Shown here: one piece after another, positions 1 through 12,979 of the stretch
Numbering within the stretch: position 1 is the stretch's first letter
Layout of the letters: each line of letters opens with the position of its first letter
NCBI GenBank assembly: GCA_030248065.1
Contig: JASAMV010005088.1
Span: forward strand, 16,216-80,215
Source: Rhynchonema sp. JSB1_4
Taxonomy: Eukaryota > Nematoda > Chromadorea > Monhysterida > Xyalidae
DNA: 64,000 nt
Direction of reading: 5' to 3'
Translations under genes and position numbers: made by a program
The notes under the pieces: model-generated
Seen by the model: only the letters and a program-made list of their open reading frames with translations
Told to the model about the DNA's origin: nothing
The model's database searches: none

Positions 1-81
1 CTTGCAAGAAGCTGCAAAGTGGAACATAAATTCGACACTTTAATCTAAAAAATTCAAAAGTTGGTTGAAAGCGCTGCTCAC

Positions 82-2607
82 CGATCGCCCTCTTTGAACA
101 GGAAATGGTCAGCAATGAGCTGGTTCTGCACTTCCTTGGTCATGCCGGTCAATGGGTAGTAGGTACCTGTTTTGAAGAGAAGGCAAGCTATTGTTAATTT
201 TCTCTTTCATGTACGAGAAACCGGATGAAAACGATAAAATAATGACACGCGGTGCTTTGATGCAAACAATAAAGATATCCAACCAGCGAGCTCTTCATCC
301 TTGATCTCGTCGAAGATCTTCTTCACCTTGCCCTCCATCTCTTTGTAGTTCTGAAAACTGTTAGTCCGGTATTACTTAATATAATTATTTCTCTGGCTCT
401 AAAATACAATTTTCAAATAAATAAGTCGCAATAGCGTCATCTTATATCGTTCGGGTACACACCTCCTCGGTCAAGCACGGGTTGAAGGGGTATCCCTGCA
501 GCGAGCGACCACAACGGATACGGGTCGAGTTGATGTATTTGCCTGGAAACTTTTTTTGAGCTAATACGATGATTATTCGACAAAATTCCGTAAAAACAGT
601 TTGACGTTTAAAAATTTCCATTAAGCTTCCACCTTCAGGGTCGAGGTCGGGCAGCTGGTCGATTTTGTCACCTCCCAGGTCGGTGGCCGGCTGCTTGTCG
701 GTAGCTTTGAAGCCATTGTGGTATTCCTGAAAGTAGACTTTAGCAATACTTTTCTTGCCAAACTGTATTTAATCAGTTGATTTTTTGCCATTTTAAAAAG
801 CCCAACCTCAATGAGAGGGTCGAACAACTCCTTGTAGAGCGTGTAGGCTTCGGCGTCAGGAGCGTACACACCGACACCGCTGTCCAGGTTCTTCACGCCT
901 GAAACGTTTCACAACTTTTACAGTTTTTGATGATACGGTCCCCTCTTTTCATAATCGCGTCTGTCATCAATTTTTACTCAATTGTGTAATTCAACCAACA
1001 CGATTAGTTCATTCAAAACGTCCTTCTTCATTCGTGCATTTTCACGCGTGCTATAAAATGCATGCTCCTGAACAGTATACGGTTTCTCCTGCATGTGTGT
1101 GTATTTGTAACTTGCATGTATAACATACAAAATGCAAAGCAGACGATAGCTTTTGTTACGTCATCAGCACATCCGCCATATATGGCTTATTTGAACGACT
1201 GTATGGCTTGGTGGTCCCTTTTTCTGTCCGAAGCGAAAAACAAACGTCTGTTTGCTTTTAACACCCTTGCAAAGCCCTTTGCTTTACTGCGAGGCCGTAT
1301 GTTCTTCAGTGAACCGCATTATGACAATAACGGTGCAACGACCATTGTAGTTTTTCGAAGCAGCGTGTCACGACTAGAAGCGATGGGATGCACAAACACA
1401 TTGTCCATAAGATAAGTGCACCCATCAAGCCTTGCAGTCCTATGATGCCCGTGAATGGAGTGTGCAAAAAAGCAGCATCTCCTGTTTTTGCACAAAGCCC
1501 CATCGTTTCTGATCTATCCGTCCGAGCCACCCGACTGTGGCGGCGGCAAAAACTACTGCTTCAACTAAATCCCGTGACTTGCAGCGAACTGAGATGAGCG
1601 ATTTTGAAAAAGTCGCACACAACTGTCGCTGCTGTTGCTTTATCCGACCTTCGAGCGTGTAGTGTAATATTACACCACACGAGGCAAACCAACGGTATGT
1701 CGGCGACATTTTTCGGAGCCTAATTCACCAAAAGCGTACAGAAGTTACTGGCCACCGAGCGAAAAAGTGACTGGATGTGTGTAGGAAAAGAGATGGTGCG
1801 TTGCAAGCTGGGCTAGCTTTTACAGCGCAGGCATGGTGTCGTTTTGGATCCTTGGCGGTTCACGACTTTCTTGAGGTTCTTTCGGAAACACCCAGTGGAG
1901 CTTTCCAGGGTTTACGCGCTTTTGAGACGGTTACATGTGAAGATTGCCAGTGGGTGTCCAAACATCTGACAATCCCAGATCAGCAACAGGTCTTCCAGAC
2001 AAAATAAATTGGCTTGAACTTCTGAAACCAGCAGCTCAACCCACTTCCCGGCCTAACAAATACACTCCTCGTGTACCTCCCTCTGTCCGGTTCGGCTAAC
2101 GGAATATTCCAACAAGGTCTGTCAAAGGCGTGCGTCCATCTTTAACCAACCGGACTGGATCACATCCCAGAGTGTCGCGCCAAGTTTGGTCTTGCGGACT
2201 TTGCACGCATTCAGAGTGGCCTCGGTCAAATGCTTCTTCACCAGCGACTTGCAGTCGGCGGCGGCCTGTAAAATGCATTTAAGAGGAAAACTTAAGCACA
2301 TGTTAAGAGAAAATCATTATAGCGCACCTGCAGGGTTTTGAATCCCTCCTCACACAGTTTTTGAGTGTCAGCGTCAGCCATGTCTCCGTCTGAAGGTTTG
2401 ATTGGTTGATCGTCGGATTGGGGTGGTTGGTCAGAGAACTGCAATGAATAGGAAGAGAATACTTCATATGCAATCGAAAAGAAAGTACTAATATTATAGT
2501 TATAAAAAGAAGTGAAGAGCATTGACAGAATTATATGATATGATTCCGACCGGTGCATCATCGTTTTCGACCACGTCCGAGGCTTTGCCAGTGCAACACA
2601 GAGGCAT
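82..2607 (-). CDS. Arginine kinase, 5' part (C-terminal half beyond window)
   Basis: Cytosolic phosphagen kinase that moves phosphate between ATP and arginine. Exons, in transcript order: 2551-2607, 2328-2438, 2151-2265, 807-898, 633-726, 463-542, 284-350, 82-166. All phases match, giving about 233 residues, and the last donor (GTGAGC) leads off the left edge. Seen directly: the N-terminal helical domain, the guanidino-specificity loop ([13 protein letters not shown]), the nucleotide-binding stretch [10 protein letters not shown] and the block [10 protein letters not shown]. These match arginine kinases closely. The catalytic Cys and Glu would lie outside the window. The family usually starts near MADADTQKL (Met at 2381). 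Here an upstream exon, MPLCCTGKA..., can add 38 residues with a Cys-Cys pair; that first exon is less certain than the rest. Confidence 0.93.
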
Positions 2608-3379
2608 GGTGAAATTATGAGTATATTGGGTTTAAAGGGATCGGGACACTCACAGCACAGGCTCACAACAATTACTTTATAGTTCAGGAAATGAGTGTAC
2701 TAGTGACAAACGTTTTCCTCAAGACTCGGCTGGAGAGGTTGGACGCAAGCCCTAATTGAATAGATCTCATTGCATATCGCATTAAATACCGATTGCCCAC
2801 CATTACTGCGGGTGTCTAGGTGCAAGTAGATATTATTACGACGACTCATGGTATGGTTTCTGTCGCATGGTCGCGCTTACGCAGGCGCTAAAACATGATG
2901 TGGGGCATATGGCTAGACTAGCAAGCCACAGTGTACTAGTGGGCAAACATGGACTCTATGGTTACCATAGAGAGAACACAGTGACATTAGAAGTCGGCAA
3001 TGGAACAATGCACCTGCGTTTGTGATACAGCTGGTACCAAATTGGCACCCGTGGCCTGTGTACGTCGGTACCTTTGAAACCTCACCTCTGTGCAGGTAAA
3101 TGAGGCAACAAACCACTGAGGCATCGCTGATTCGATAAAGCACAAAGGCGCGCGCGCGCAAAGAATTAGCGTTCGCCGGGGAGAAACTTGACTGTCAGAG
3201 ATCTCGGGAGAGTCAGAGCGCACTAGTGCTTCAGATAACATCGGGTAGATATGTATGTACGGATGCACGTGCAGAAACAAAAAAAGGGGAAGCGAAGTAG
3301 CATTCCGTATAAAAGTGATCAAAGACCGTGTATTCAATCAAACAATCAATAATCAATCAATCAACACACCGAATCTCAA
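2608..3379. other. Gene-free interval upstream of arginine kinase
   Basis: No coding exon, RNA gene or clear transposon end was recognised. It should hold the arginine kinase promoter. I see no convincing TATA box. An A/T-rich stretch and a run of CAATCAAT repeats (about 3335-3385) lie at the far end, next to the stop of the neighbouring small gene. Confidence 0.4.
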
Positions 3380-3574
3380 TCAATGATCGTCTTCAATGAT
3401 GCCCTCGACCTCGTCCAGGTATTTGACTCGTTCACGCAACGGCTCAAAATCGATCAAAAGACTCAATACAGCCAAAATCGCGAGAAAATAGAGAAAGTAG
3501 AGCCACGCTTTCCGCGTCTGATCGTCGAGTTCGAGTTTGGCACCGCCGAAATTTTCTTCAATCCAGGCTAGCAT
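3380..3574 (-). CDS. Small single-pass membrane protein, 64 residues, unknown
   Basis: Intronless frame from an ATG at 3574 to TGA at 3380. The protein has a charged N-terminus (MLAWIEENFGGAK...), one hydrophobic segment (about residues 23-42, WLYFLYFLAILAVLSLLI) and an acidic end (DEVEGIIEDDH). Codon use looks like that of the neighbouring genes and the layout suits a small tail-anchored or single-pass protein. I do not recognise the family. It could be a short exon of a larger gene or chance, because a single short frame is weak evidence. Confidence 0.5.
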   Translation of the reverse strand: MLAWIEENFGGAKLELDDQTRKAWLYFLYFLAILAVLSLLIDFEPLRERVKYLDEVEGIIEDDH

Positions 3575-6484
3575 GCGCTCTTAATATACACCGGGCCTAC
3601 TAAAGGAGACGGGTAGCATTAAACACGCGAAAATGGAAAGGACGTCTGGGTACGGGACGCACTTCTGTCTAGCTGTTCTGAGGTCTCACACGTGCACTGA
3701 ATTATCCATAGCTAATACTATGTATACGTTCGTATGGGTGTACGTTTGGTCATAAAGTATGGACGAAGTTTTGCTGACAATAAAACCTCATCGCAATGAC
3801 ACCTGGCATTTCCTGACATTTTCATAAAGCGTCCCTGACATGCTGTTATATTGAAACTTGCTTGGGTATGGTGTTTGTGGTTAAAAGAGGCGCGGCGAAG
3901 GAAAATGAGAGTCAGGCTGTTCTGTTGGTTGTACGCCTTTGAATTCGGAACCTGGCACAAAGGCTTGTACGTTCGCCCTGGCAAACAACAAAATAATCGT
4001 ATAAAATTACAATCTATTGCCGAGAGACGACCATTGCCGGACAACTAATGTGCTTTATATAGAAGGTGAAGATATCAAATTCTCATTTGTTCCAAATATT
4101 TCATCGCAAAGTGGCAACAAAAGTCAGGCACTATCCGGTCGCACGCGAGGGTTGTTAGCTGAGAACGCTGCCAGCTGTGGCTGTGCAGACTAGGAAGGGA
4201 ACCCGGTTCGTAGATGCAGAAAAACGAAACAGCCGTTCTTTTGCGGCCGGGGTTGTATACTTTTGATGTCATAAAGCGCTGCTAAGCCGTAAACTGCGAA
4301 AGCTCGTTCCTTCCTGCACCTAACCACCACAGCACAAACACTCACAAGAAACAGTACAACCTTATGCACCGGCAGCACCGGGGCCGAGCGAAGTTTTTGT
4401 AACCATCAGTCGTTTGCTGACAAAAGCCAGAGTGAAGCACATTGGCCCAAAAGAAGGACAGACGTATAGCTGCCACACAAAACAGGGAGGAGAATATGCA
4501 AAAGGAGGAAAGATGCGCTCGATGCAAACACACAGCAGGAGAAACCATTATGTGACATAGACTAGGTACATGTATGTACAATGGGTACTATGCGTTCTGG
4601 TAGTGAAAGCGACAGGGCGGCTGCACCATAGGCTGCTTCGTAGTCAGAAACTTTTCAACGTTTTCCACCTTTTTTGATGTCAGAAGCTTTCTAGCTACAA
4701 CAGCTGAGGTGCAGGGGATCTTTAGCACACAATAGAAAGAAGAGCAGATCCAGCTTAAGCCTAGGCACAGTTTTTGTTTGTTGAACTCCACACAGCACCA
4801 AAGCGACATTAGCAGCGCCGTGTAACACCGCGCCAGAATGCCTCATTGTTCAATGGCAGTACCCCTTTAAAGATTCAACGAGTGTGTGCACCCATTGTTG
4901 TTTGTTGCAGCACAGACACAGACAGCATGAGAGAGAATTTACGCTGGTTTGAAAAACATCAGTCTAAAACTGGCTGTGGATTGCCTGACGTTGGATTACA
5001 CTCCAGCCAGGATATCCGTGTGCTACATATACTGTATGTACATTACTGGTTATATGAGACGGTTTGGTAACGGGTGTTGGGATCTTGTCAGCCATTGGCT
5101 TTGCTCGACCCAACAATTCCGAGATCAACGTGAGACATAATTCCTTGGAGTTTTGCGGAGTTCATAAGAGTTTGTAAACTTCAAGCATTTGGTTTTTTGA
5201 CAGTTTGGAAACAGTTTTGTCATCCGTCTCAGCATTCTGGATATTGTAAGAAAATAGCGTTGTCGAACCACGTACATACAATTGGAATTAGAAATGGTAT
5301 ATAGCTTGAAAAAGGGTTCGGGTAGGAATATAGGTGTGATTGATGTGGCTCCTGGATCAAAATCCACAATGAGCTGAAAGAAATCGTAAAACACCAGATA
5401 CAGTGAGTTGAGAAACCAGAAACTGTAACCTTGTTCCAAGCAAAAAAGAATGCGCTTGTGACCCCCGCCTGATCCTAACTTCACGACTGACGACAGGACA
5501 CCCACAGGGCAGCAGCGGCACACACAAACCTACAGCGTAAGCTGTAAGCTACAATGAATGCCACCACCACAGGGAGAAAAAGAAATTTGAGCGCCGACAC
5601 ATGGTACAAGCGGCCTAATATGACATGCGTACACCGGAACTTAGTACAGGAGACAGAGAGAGACAGCCATACGGGGGGACACATGCTGAGCACAGCTGCT
5701 TTTATGCCGTGCTTTTGCACAGTGTTGTCAAGCGGTTCGACTGGGCAATGCTGAAAAAATAGCTGTCGTTTTTTTGTCAGAACCGGCGGAAGCAAGTGTT
5801 ACTCTCTTTTTCGCAGTGCAAAAGTTGCCAAGAGCACTGACATCGTATGGATCGCCAGTAAATGCTTTGAAACGCTGCAGATAAACTCCACAATGGCAGC
5901 GAGTCTGGAAAAATGCACTGGAGGTTTAGCGATCACAGATGAAAGCTCACAAAAGTTTGGGAGAAAACGCCAATACGCACCAGGAGCATGCAAACCCACA
6001 TGCAGTTCATGGGGAATGCGGCCCGGCACGTCTTTAGCAGATTGCGCCAAGCTGCCGAGATTTCGCCGCAGACCGTAGCTCAACCAGGGTGGATCAGAGA
6101 GCTATAATGTATATTTTCCTGGACAAATACACACACGACCACCCTCGCACAGCAAACGTCTGCTACCGACCCGACCCATAACCATCATGCTTGCGCACAC
6201 ACGTGCCTGAGAGAAGGTCCTACATATATATCGCACGCAAGCACGCACTTGTGCGCTGGGACAAGATGCTGCTGTACAGTCAGTCCAGCCAGCCCGGTCT
6301 CTCATATGTATGTACGTATGTACATGCTGATGATGCAATGTAGCAGCCATATAGGAACCGGTTGGTCGAAATTATGGGGTACAAAACTACAAAAATGAAT
6401 GAAACATCTACTGGTAATACCGTACTAATGGTGATCGTGGAAGAGACATTGCAACTTGCTCTAAGTAGACTTGGCGGTCGGGAG

Positions 6485-6860
6485 CAAGGGCGCATCCAGG
6501 AGCCACAGGGGCCATGCCCCCTTGGTCAGATTGGCCTCTGAAAGGGGGGCACCGTTTCGGAAGGAAGAAGAGAAAATGACCCCCAACTGGCAGGATTTTT
6601 ACTCCGGTACGCATAAAAGTCCAAAATCGATTTGTACACCATTTCCGAGGAAATTTGGGGGTGGCGCGTGCAAAATAAAATGCCACAATTTCGTGCGCTA
6701 CGCGCGCATGGTCACATCTTTTTGCATAGAATGTAGTGTAAATGCCTCAAACTTCAAACAAGCACTAAATATAAATGACTTTTCAGAAATGGAACAAGCA
6801 CTATATAAATATGATTTTTGAATTTTGCCTCTCCCTTAGCAAAAGCTGGATTCACTACTG
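6485..6860. mobile_element. hAT-like non-autonomous element
   Basis: Left end CAAGGGCGCATCCAGGAG and right end (reverse complement) CAGTAGTGAATCCAGC resemble the CAGnGGCGnATCCAG ends of the hAT superfamily. The flanks are GTCGGGAG on the left and GTCGGGGAG on the right, an 8 bp duplication with one inserted G. The interior has no transposase frame. Confidence 0.6.
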
Positions 6861-8644
6861 GTCGGGGAGAACATTTTGTGTATGCCCTGTACTCTCCCTG
6901 CCTTATTGGGGCACCCCAGTTGCAAGCAGGAAGCAGCTGCAAGTTCAATAGCACAAGTTGCGTCAAATGCACTAATTAAATTGCTGAATTGCCACGTGGA
7001 GAGATGGACTTTTTACCGACGACGAATTTTCCCTTCTTGATCACTCAAATCCAAACATTCATCACGTTCCTTCCCATCCCAACTACTAGTTACAGTAACC
7101 CCAACCGAACTCGTCTGCTGATTCTACCCAGAACATCACTAACCCACAAAGATTCCACGACAACAAAAGAATAAATTGATTGCGAACAATTCGTGAATGG
7201 CAGTGGATGTTCGCCCTTTCTACAGCCGGACCAAAAGACTACAACAGCACCATGGCAAGATGTAAACAGTCCAGCTGAACACAGCCGTGTTGGCCTCTCG
7301 AGCAACCTTGGTCGCCCAGAACTTTGAAGCTTCGAGGCAACTTGGAGTGGAGTGACGGGAGCTCACAGATCGAACATAAGAGATCGCCCAATGGACCAAG
7401 ATCTACTGGGGTCGACTCGATCTGGCGCTAAGTGAAATTCAGTGATATTATTTGCTTTATTTTGCCTAGCCCAGATTTGTTAGTCGTTCGGTGATACTGT
7501 GATATTCTCAGTGATCCCGTTTGATGATTTATTCCAATTGAAACGCCCAGAATTTAAAAAAAATGCACTAATTTTTCTCTCACCAGTGGTGGTCAGCTCT
7601 TGAGAACGGGTCTTATGAATAACAGAATAATAGGGAGCGGAAACAGGTTGAAGTTTCCGCATGTATACCAACCTCGGCGAAAACGTCCAACGTTCGTAAT
7701 ATGGGTGTAAGAAACGAGGTTTAAGAGAACACAAATTCGAATTAGCAAGAGCAGAACCAAATTTGCGAGATCTTGGACTGCCTTCAAGAGAACAGCAACA
7801 GACATGCATACATTGTATGACCACCAAATTGTTTGTTCCACGAACAAGCCGACCTCAGGCAGCTTTGGCGAGGCAATTGCCTTGTGATGTGAAGGCCAAA
7901 ACACGAAACATTGTTATGCTATACCGCAGAACGCACGCAGCGATACGTAGAAAATTACTCTGGCTGGCACATAAACTGAGATAGAAATATTCAATTCTGT
8001 GGTGTGTTTTCATAAACAAAACAACAAGAGCGATGTTAGCAGTGCAGTTCATTCCGCGCACAGTCAGTGATTAAGCCGTAAAAATAGTGCTGGTTGAATA
8101 GTAAGCTTCAAAGCTAAACGCTCGATGTATACAGCTGGGATTGGATGTGTCTCAGCGTTTGCTCTCGGAGATAATGTAGCGTGCTCGTGCCAGTAATATA
8201 TTTTTAACGCGTTTTTCTATGTCAATATGAACTGATCAAAATCTATAGGTTGCACTGGCTGCACTCTGCGCCAGAGAGCCGTCCAGAACTCCCCAATCCA
8301 TTTGTTTTTACTTTCAGCACTTTGTCATATGACATCTTTGAGGTCACCAGCGGTTGATGTACCGGTCGGAAACACATGTCGTCAATTGAAAAGATAAAAA
8401 AAATTGACTACAAATAAAAAGCCACACAGAGATTGCCTCAAACTCGTAGCTGGAAACTGGTTCAAATGAACGTCAAGTGCTCTTTCAGAAGGAAAAACGC
8501 TCGTGTGTTATAAAACTTTCACAAATTATGTGCACTCGAAAATCGGCACGGTGGTGAGAAATGCCCGCGTAAAAACGCGAGTCGAGCTCAGAGTCGGGGA
8601 CACGAAGCAGAATGCAAAAAGCGGTTTAATCTCCGAGCTAGGTA

Positions 8645-8874
8645 TACTCTAACAATACTTTTGGGAGAAGCTTTTCAAACGTGTTGCCTGATCCGTAAAG
8701 CGCACGCAACAGGCGCAGCCAGCTGAGTTTCGTAGCATTTCGCAAATCACTACGTTAGACTTGTATGTTGAGCGGCTGGCAGTCACGTGACCGCTGCAGC
8801 TAATACACGCATAATGAGCTTTACGGATCAGGCAACGCGGTTGAAAAGTTTCTCCCAAGAGTATTGTCGGAGTA
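8645..8874. mobile_element. Mariner-like MITE, copy 1 (230 bp)
   Basis: Inverted ends of about 57 bp start TACTCTAACAATACTT and end with the reverse of TACTCCGACAATACTC. The element is flanked by TA on both sides. A second copy of exactly the same length lies at 45951-46180. The short length, TA target site and lack of coding frame fit a Tc1/mariner-type MITE. Confidence 0.8.
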
Positions 8875-10382
8875 TAGCTGGGTCCGGCTGGCATTGCAAA
8901 AACATTATGAAAGAGACAGAAACTGCGTTTGGGTTTGCAGTAAGAACTTTTCGAGCTCCATTAACACCTAAACCCGAAACTTCTGACCTGTTTGGTCCCA
9001 GCGTGTGGCTCCTGCCGTACCGTTGCATCAGCGTCGTGTTCATTCTGGCGCTGTTTCTCTTTCGTCGCAACATTTGCATACGCAATAACGGGTGAGTGCT
9101 TGAACTCAGCCCTGTACATTATGGGTGATGGCCCAACACAACACCGTTCTACTTTGAACTGAAAAAAACATATTTAAAAACACACAAAAAATATGTATTG
9201 ACGAGTCTTTCCTTGCAAAAATAGACTTCGGCCATGATGCACAATACGGGCTAATGTAAACCCCTTAGCTCTTAGCAAACTTTGCTCCCGCGCGAACTCG
9301 TAAACTCGCGAACTCGTCGAAATTTTATTTCTAGGTCCGCAAACAGGTTCACAAACGGAAATAATTTATTGACGATAGCCATCATTGAATCAAGTCGCTT
9401 CTGGGACCTGTTGACTAATAACACGCAAGCTAAAACACGGCATTTAGGAAGCTTTTGTGTGAGAAAACTTGCCCTACTACTACTGATTAAGCTGTTAAGT
9501 GCGCCTATATCCTGCAATGGAAAACCTTTCAGCTCAATTTACGCGTCTGAGCAACCTTGATAACCTGTTGCGCCAGCAACCAAATTGCCCTGTATCACAC
9601 GGTCATTATAGCCTGCTGTTCACAAATAAAAGTTCGCTAACTTTTCTGTTGCCTCATGTGTGTGTGTCTTTAAATGCAGAATAACGCAAAAAAACAGCCG
9701 GGCAGATATTTTTAAAACAGAGTTCTCCTTTTAATAACTTCGGGCTTCACGCATATGAGACACACATGACCGCTGCTTAGCAACCATGCAGTGTTCCAAG
9801 CGAAGATACAATTTTGCATGTACTATCAGAAGCCGAGGCATCATCTGATTCATGCTACGTACAGCACCTACATTAGCACACAAAACCTTTTCATGTATCA
9901 TTGTGCACATTCTTGCAAGAAAATCATCTCGAAAAGCCTGTTGTTTGCGAATTTGGGAAACCTAAAGCTCCATAAATAATAACTGTGTCTTACGTTATTG
10001 AAAAATTATCAAGTTGGGAGTTGGTCATGGAAGCACCTGGTTGTTTTGTAGTATGTACTTGGTTTCAATCACTCAAACAAACATACAATACAGCTCTCTT
10101 TTTATTTGTAAATTCATGCAGGCAGAAACAGGGCCCTGAGAAATCTGGAGGTTTGGTGTCACGCAAGCAAGGTTATGGTTTGGTACAACCTGGTCAAAAC
10201 AAAATAAAGACCTGAACTCATAAAGCGAATATCACCAGCAGTCCCAAACGTAATTGTAGCACATGAGTGGAAGGAAATCAGAGTAGAATTTCGAACAAAA
10301 TGCAGTCAACGGCACCTGATTTTAATTCAAACCAATATAACGTAGTAGGTATATAATGGCACTTTGCCCTGTAGGGTTGGAT

Positions 10383-11530
10383 TCAAACCAAGATGCTCGA
10401 TGCAAAATCATACACCGGGTCAACACATTCAATTCTCACGTCGCCTTCTATGCGGAAATGATCGATTAACGCGGGATCCACTCGATGTTCATATTTCATC
10501 AAACCTCGACCGTCAACTTTCACCTTTCGGGAGATCGGAATTTAATTTTTTTGAATTATAAACTTGTAAATGAAAAATAGGAATTCAGTTTCTACAATTT
10601 CGACTTAAGTTGTATCTCACCAGCCAGTAATCCGGGCGACATACGAATTTTATGTCGTAACTATGATTCTGTTTGAACGGGAACGGGTGACGATGACAAA
10701 CTCCTCCAAGTTCTTCCTCTCCCCAACCAGTTATCGGAATGTATGAGTTGCAGACGACGTACTGTTGTAAATAAAAGAGAAAGTCTAATTTTGGCGATAT
10801 GACCACCAGGTAAGACAATGGCCAAGTTTAAGAAGCAATATGAACACGATGTTATCAAAGACTATTAGTGAATGACGACTTTTGTGGTTCACATGACCAT
10901 CGAATCCTTTCGCACTGACCTCAAGCGCACTTCCAACATGCGCGAGCATCGCGAACAAACATACATGCAGGTATAGTCCATCCATCAGCTCATGGCACTT
11001 TTGTTTGGGAGATTCAGGTTCCGTTGTGAAAAATTGTTCCTCCGCAAGGCAATGTCGGAGAAAACGGCTCACAAAAATAAAATAAAAACCGATTTCTCTT
11101 TCTTTTCTTTTTCGTAAGCCGACCGGAACCGGAACAGCACTGGATCCTGTCAAGCTTTTCAGCTGAGAAAAAGTGTCATGAGTTGATGGACGGACTATAC
11201 ACATACGTATGTATGTATAGTGTTGCTATCGGTCGCAAACGAAAAACAGCATGGACCAAAAACCAACATCCCGTTCATATCCGCCAATATTTCTGAATCG
11301 TGGGTTGAAATGAAATGCGACGTAATCACCCTTGTCGGTGCAAAAGTCAACATTGAAGCCATTGGGATGGTTGTTTATGGTTACTGAAATTAACAGGTTG
11401 CTGCGAAAGTGCAGTTTATCGTTCCTCAACAAATGCAACACGCACCAGAAACTCGCAATTCTTGACCTGTGTGGAAGAAACCAGGCGCCACGGTGCGCCG
11501 ATACGGATTTTCATAAGTTGGAATGCACAT
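10383..11530 (-). CDS. Galectin, single carbohydrate-recognition domain
   Basis: Beta-galactoside-binding lectin of 160 residues. Exons: 11446-11530, 11268-11383, 10621-10761, 10383-10523 (phases 1, 0, 0). The N-terminal strand reads NPYRRTVAPGFFHTGQELRV. Sugar-binding residues are present: His53, Asn55 and Arg57 in HFNPRF, Asn72, and Trp80 with Glu83 in WGEEE. The Arg two positions after that Glu in vertebrate galectins is Leu85 here. The last exon ends with strands typical of the family (VKVDGRGLMKYEHRV, IEGDVRI). The chosen start has no signal peptide, as usual for galectins. An open frame with a membrane anchor lies directly upstream and is listed separately. The second intron is over 500 bp (10762-11267); the first and third are 62 and 97 bp. 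Confidence 0.9.
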
Positions 11531-11787
11531 TACGAAACTTTTTCAGTTGTGCTGTATGAAAAATCTCTCCCTTGAGAATTTGTTTTGGCTTGAATCATTT
11601 TGTTGTCGCTGGTGATGTTTTGCTTGTTTTTATTATCGCAGACTAATTTTCTTGCAAAGCTGCACTGTAGAAATTCACTGTCTCGTCTCGTGTCTCGCAA
11701 AGCTTTTCGATGAGTATTGCCGAAGACCACAAGGATTACAAGGATCACAACAAACAAGCACAAGAGTTTCATTGATGAGAACAGCAT
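11531..11787 (-). other. Upstream frame with membrane-anchor segment, possible alternative 5' exon
   Basis: An ATG at 11787 opens a frame starting MLFSSMKLLCLFVVILVILV, a clear signal-anchor segment, followed by a polar stretch with one N-glycosylation site. It runs into the galectin start region in another frame and stops at about 11530. A splice from within it to an acceptor at about 11540 could join it to the galectin frame, but I found no strong donor in the right phase. It may be a separate short gene, a 5' exon or chance. Confidence 0.3.
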
Positions 11788-11875
11788 AGTACCTGATAGA
11801 GGTACACTTGACAAATTTGGAACAGGTCACAATTTTATACAGAACTAAACCACATAAGCAAAAATATGTACTTGT

Positions 11876-12979
11876 TTAAAATTTTATCACCACTTGCAAG
11901 TCGAGACAGCCGATCTTGTTGTATTTATCATCGTTGATAGTGACTTCAACCTTGTATTCCATCTGAATGCGTGATGTTTCAAACGATTATTAATTTCGTA
12001 AATAAATAACAGAAAAAGAGAAAAGAAGGAGAAAATGACTAACATCATTGCCGGCACTCTCCACGAACCAATAGTAGGCTGTCAGATCGACAGGGATGTC
12101 GAACGAGACCTCACCCTCCTTGATCGGGCAGGTTGTGTATTTGCAGCCATCAATGTATTGGCTGAAACATCAGGCATCAAGCTCTGATCAGACATGGGCA
12201 CGTGAGTCTTGAATCTGTATTTGAGAACACACCGACGATGACCTGTCGCACCACAAGTCCTAAATACTTAGGCAAACACTCACATGAACGGAATGGTCAT
12301 GAGTTTCCTCCACGCGCACTGTCCAGTCATGTCCGACCATTGGTAGATGTCGGCGTTCAGTGTGAATTTGGCTACGTCCGGACCGGTGTACTTGGAACGT
12401 TGGTGGAAGACCTGAACAGAAATAATCTGTTATCAAAGGTGTTAGGGTGTTACGAACTTTGGTGATCGGATCGGACCAGGTCGGTTTTTATGAGACAGAT
12501 CACATCAGTCGATTATTCAGGTCCGATTTTATACCTGATCGTGTGATCGATCTACAAAGGGGCTTGGGCGTGTCTCAGTCTCTTCAATCTGATTTGAGCA
12601 CCGCCTCTTAGGAACTTGAGCTGAATGCTTCAAATTTTACCCTGCATAATGATAATCATATGAATTTTTTATGCACTCCCCACAACGTGCTCAGGATTCC
12701 ATGGCCACACTGGATTTCCATCTTTGTCAGTCATCGACAGGGCTTCAACTTGTAGTGGCAAACCTGAAGATATTCAGGTTACAGCAGGATTCCACAATAA
12801 TTTTTATTTACGAATAGAGAAATAAAGCGTTTTTAGAGCAAATCTCGGAAAAAATTAAATCAAAACCAACTTGAATCACAATTGAAGAAGTTCAGATGTG
12901 TATCGGTACCATTATTGTGTGGACATGCGCCCAGTGCACCAACAAACGTCAGGGTCAGGGCCAATAGGGTACGGAACAT
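11876..12979 (-). CDS. NPC2-like (ML-domain) secreted lipid-binding protein
   Basis: Predicted to bind sterols or other lipids in lysosomes or outside the cell. Exons: 12871-12979, 12687-12763, 12284-12411, 12044-12161, 11876-11962, giving 172 residues with all phases consistent. It opens with a signal peptide (MFRTLLALTLTFVGALG) and then cysteines of the mature domain. The hallmark DGCKYTTCPIKEGE and the following FDIPVDLTAYYW match the ML family core. The protein ends GCLDLQVVIKF, the usual last strand with its disulfide Cys. An in-frame Met further upstream exists, but the chosen Met places the signal peptide at the terminus. A TATA-like box lies about 110 bp upstream. Length is slightly above the usual 150. 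Confidence 0.88.

Larger units (their letters stand above)
3575..10382. other. Gene-poor interval with transposon remnants
   Basis: About 6.8 kb in which I find no supported exon on either strand. Open frames here are short and show neither family motifs nor consistent splice junctions. Recognisable content is one hAT-like element (6485-6860) and one 230 bp mariner-like element (8645-8874), plus scattered TATGTATGTACG-type simple sequence (for example 6304-6325). Confidence 0.5.

Noticed and set aside
2292..2666. 124-codon frame over the arginine kinase 5' end
   Set aside because: It reads through an intron. Only 2328-2438 belongs to the gene in this frame.
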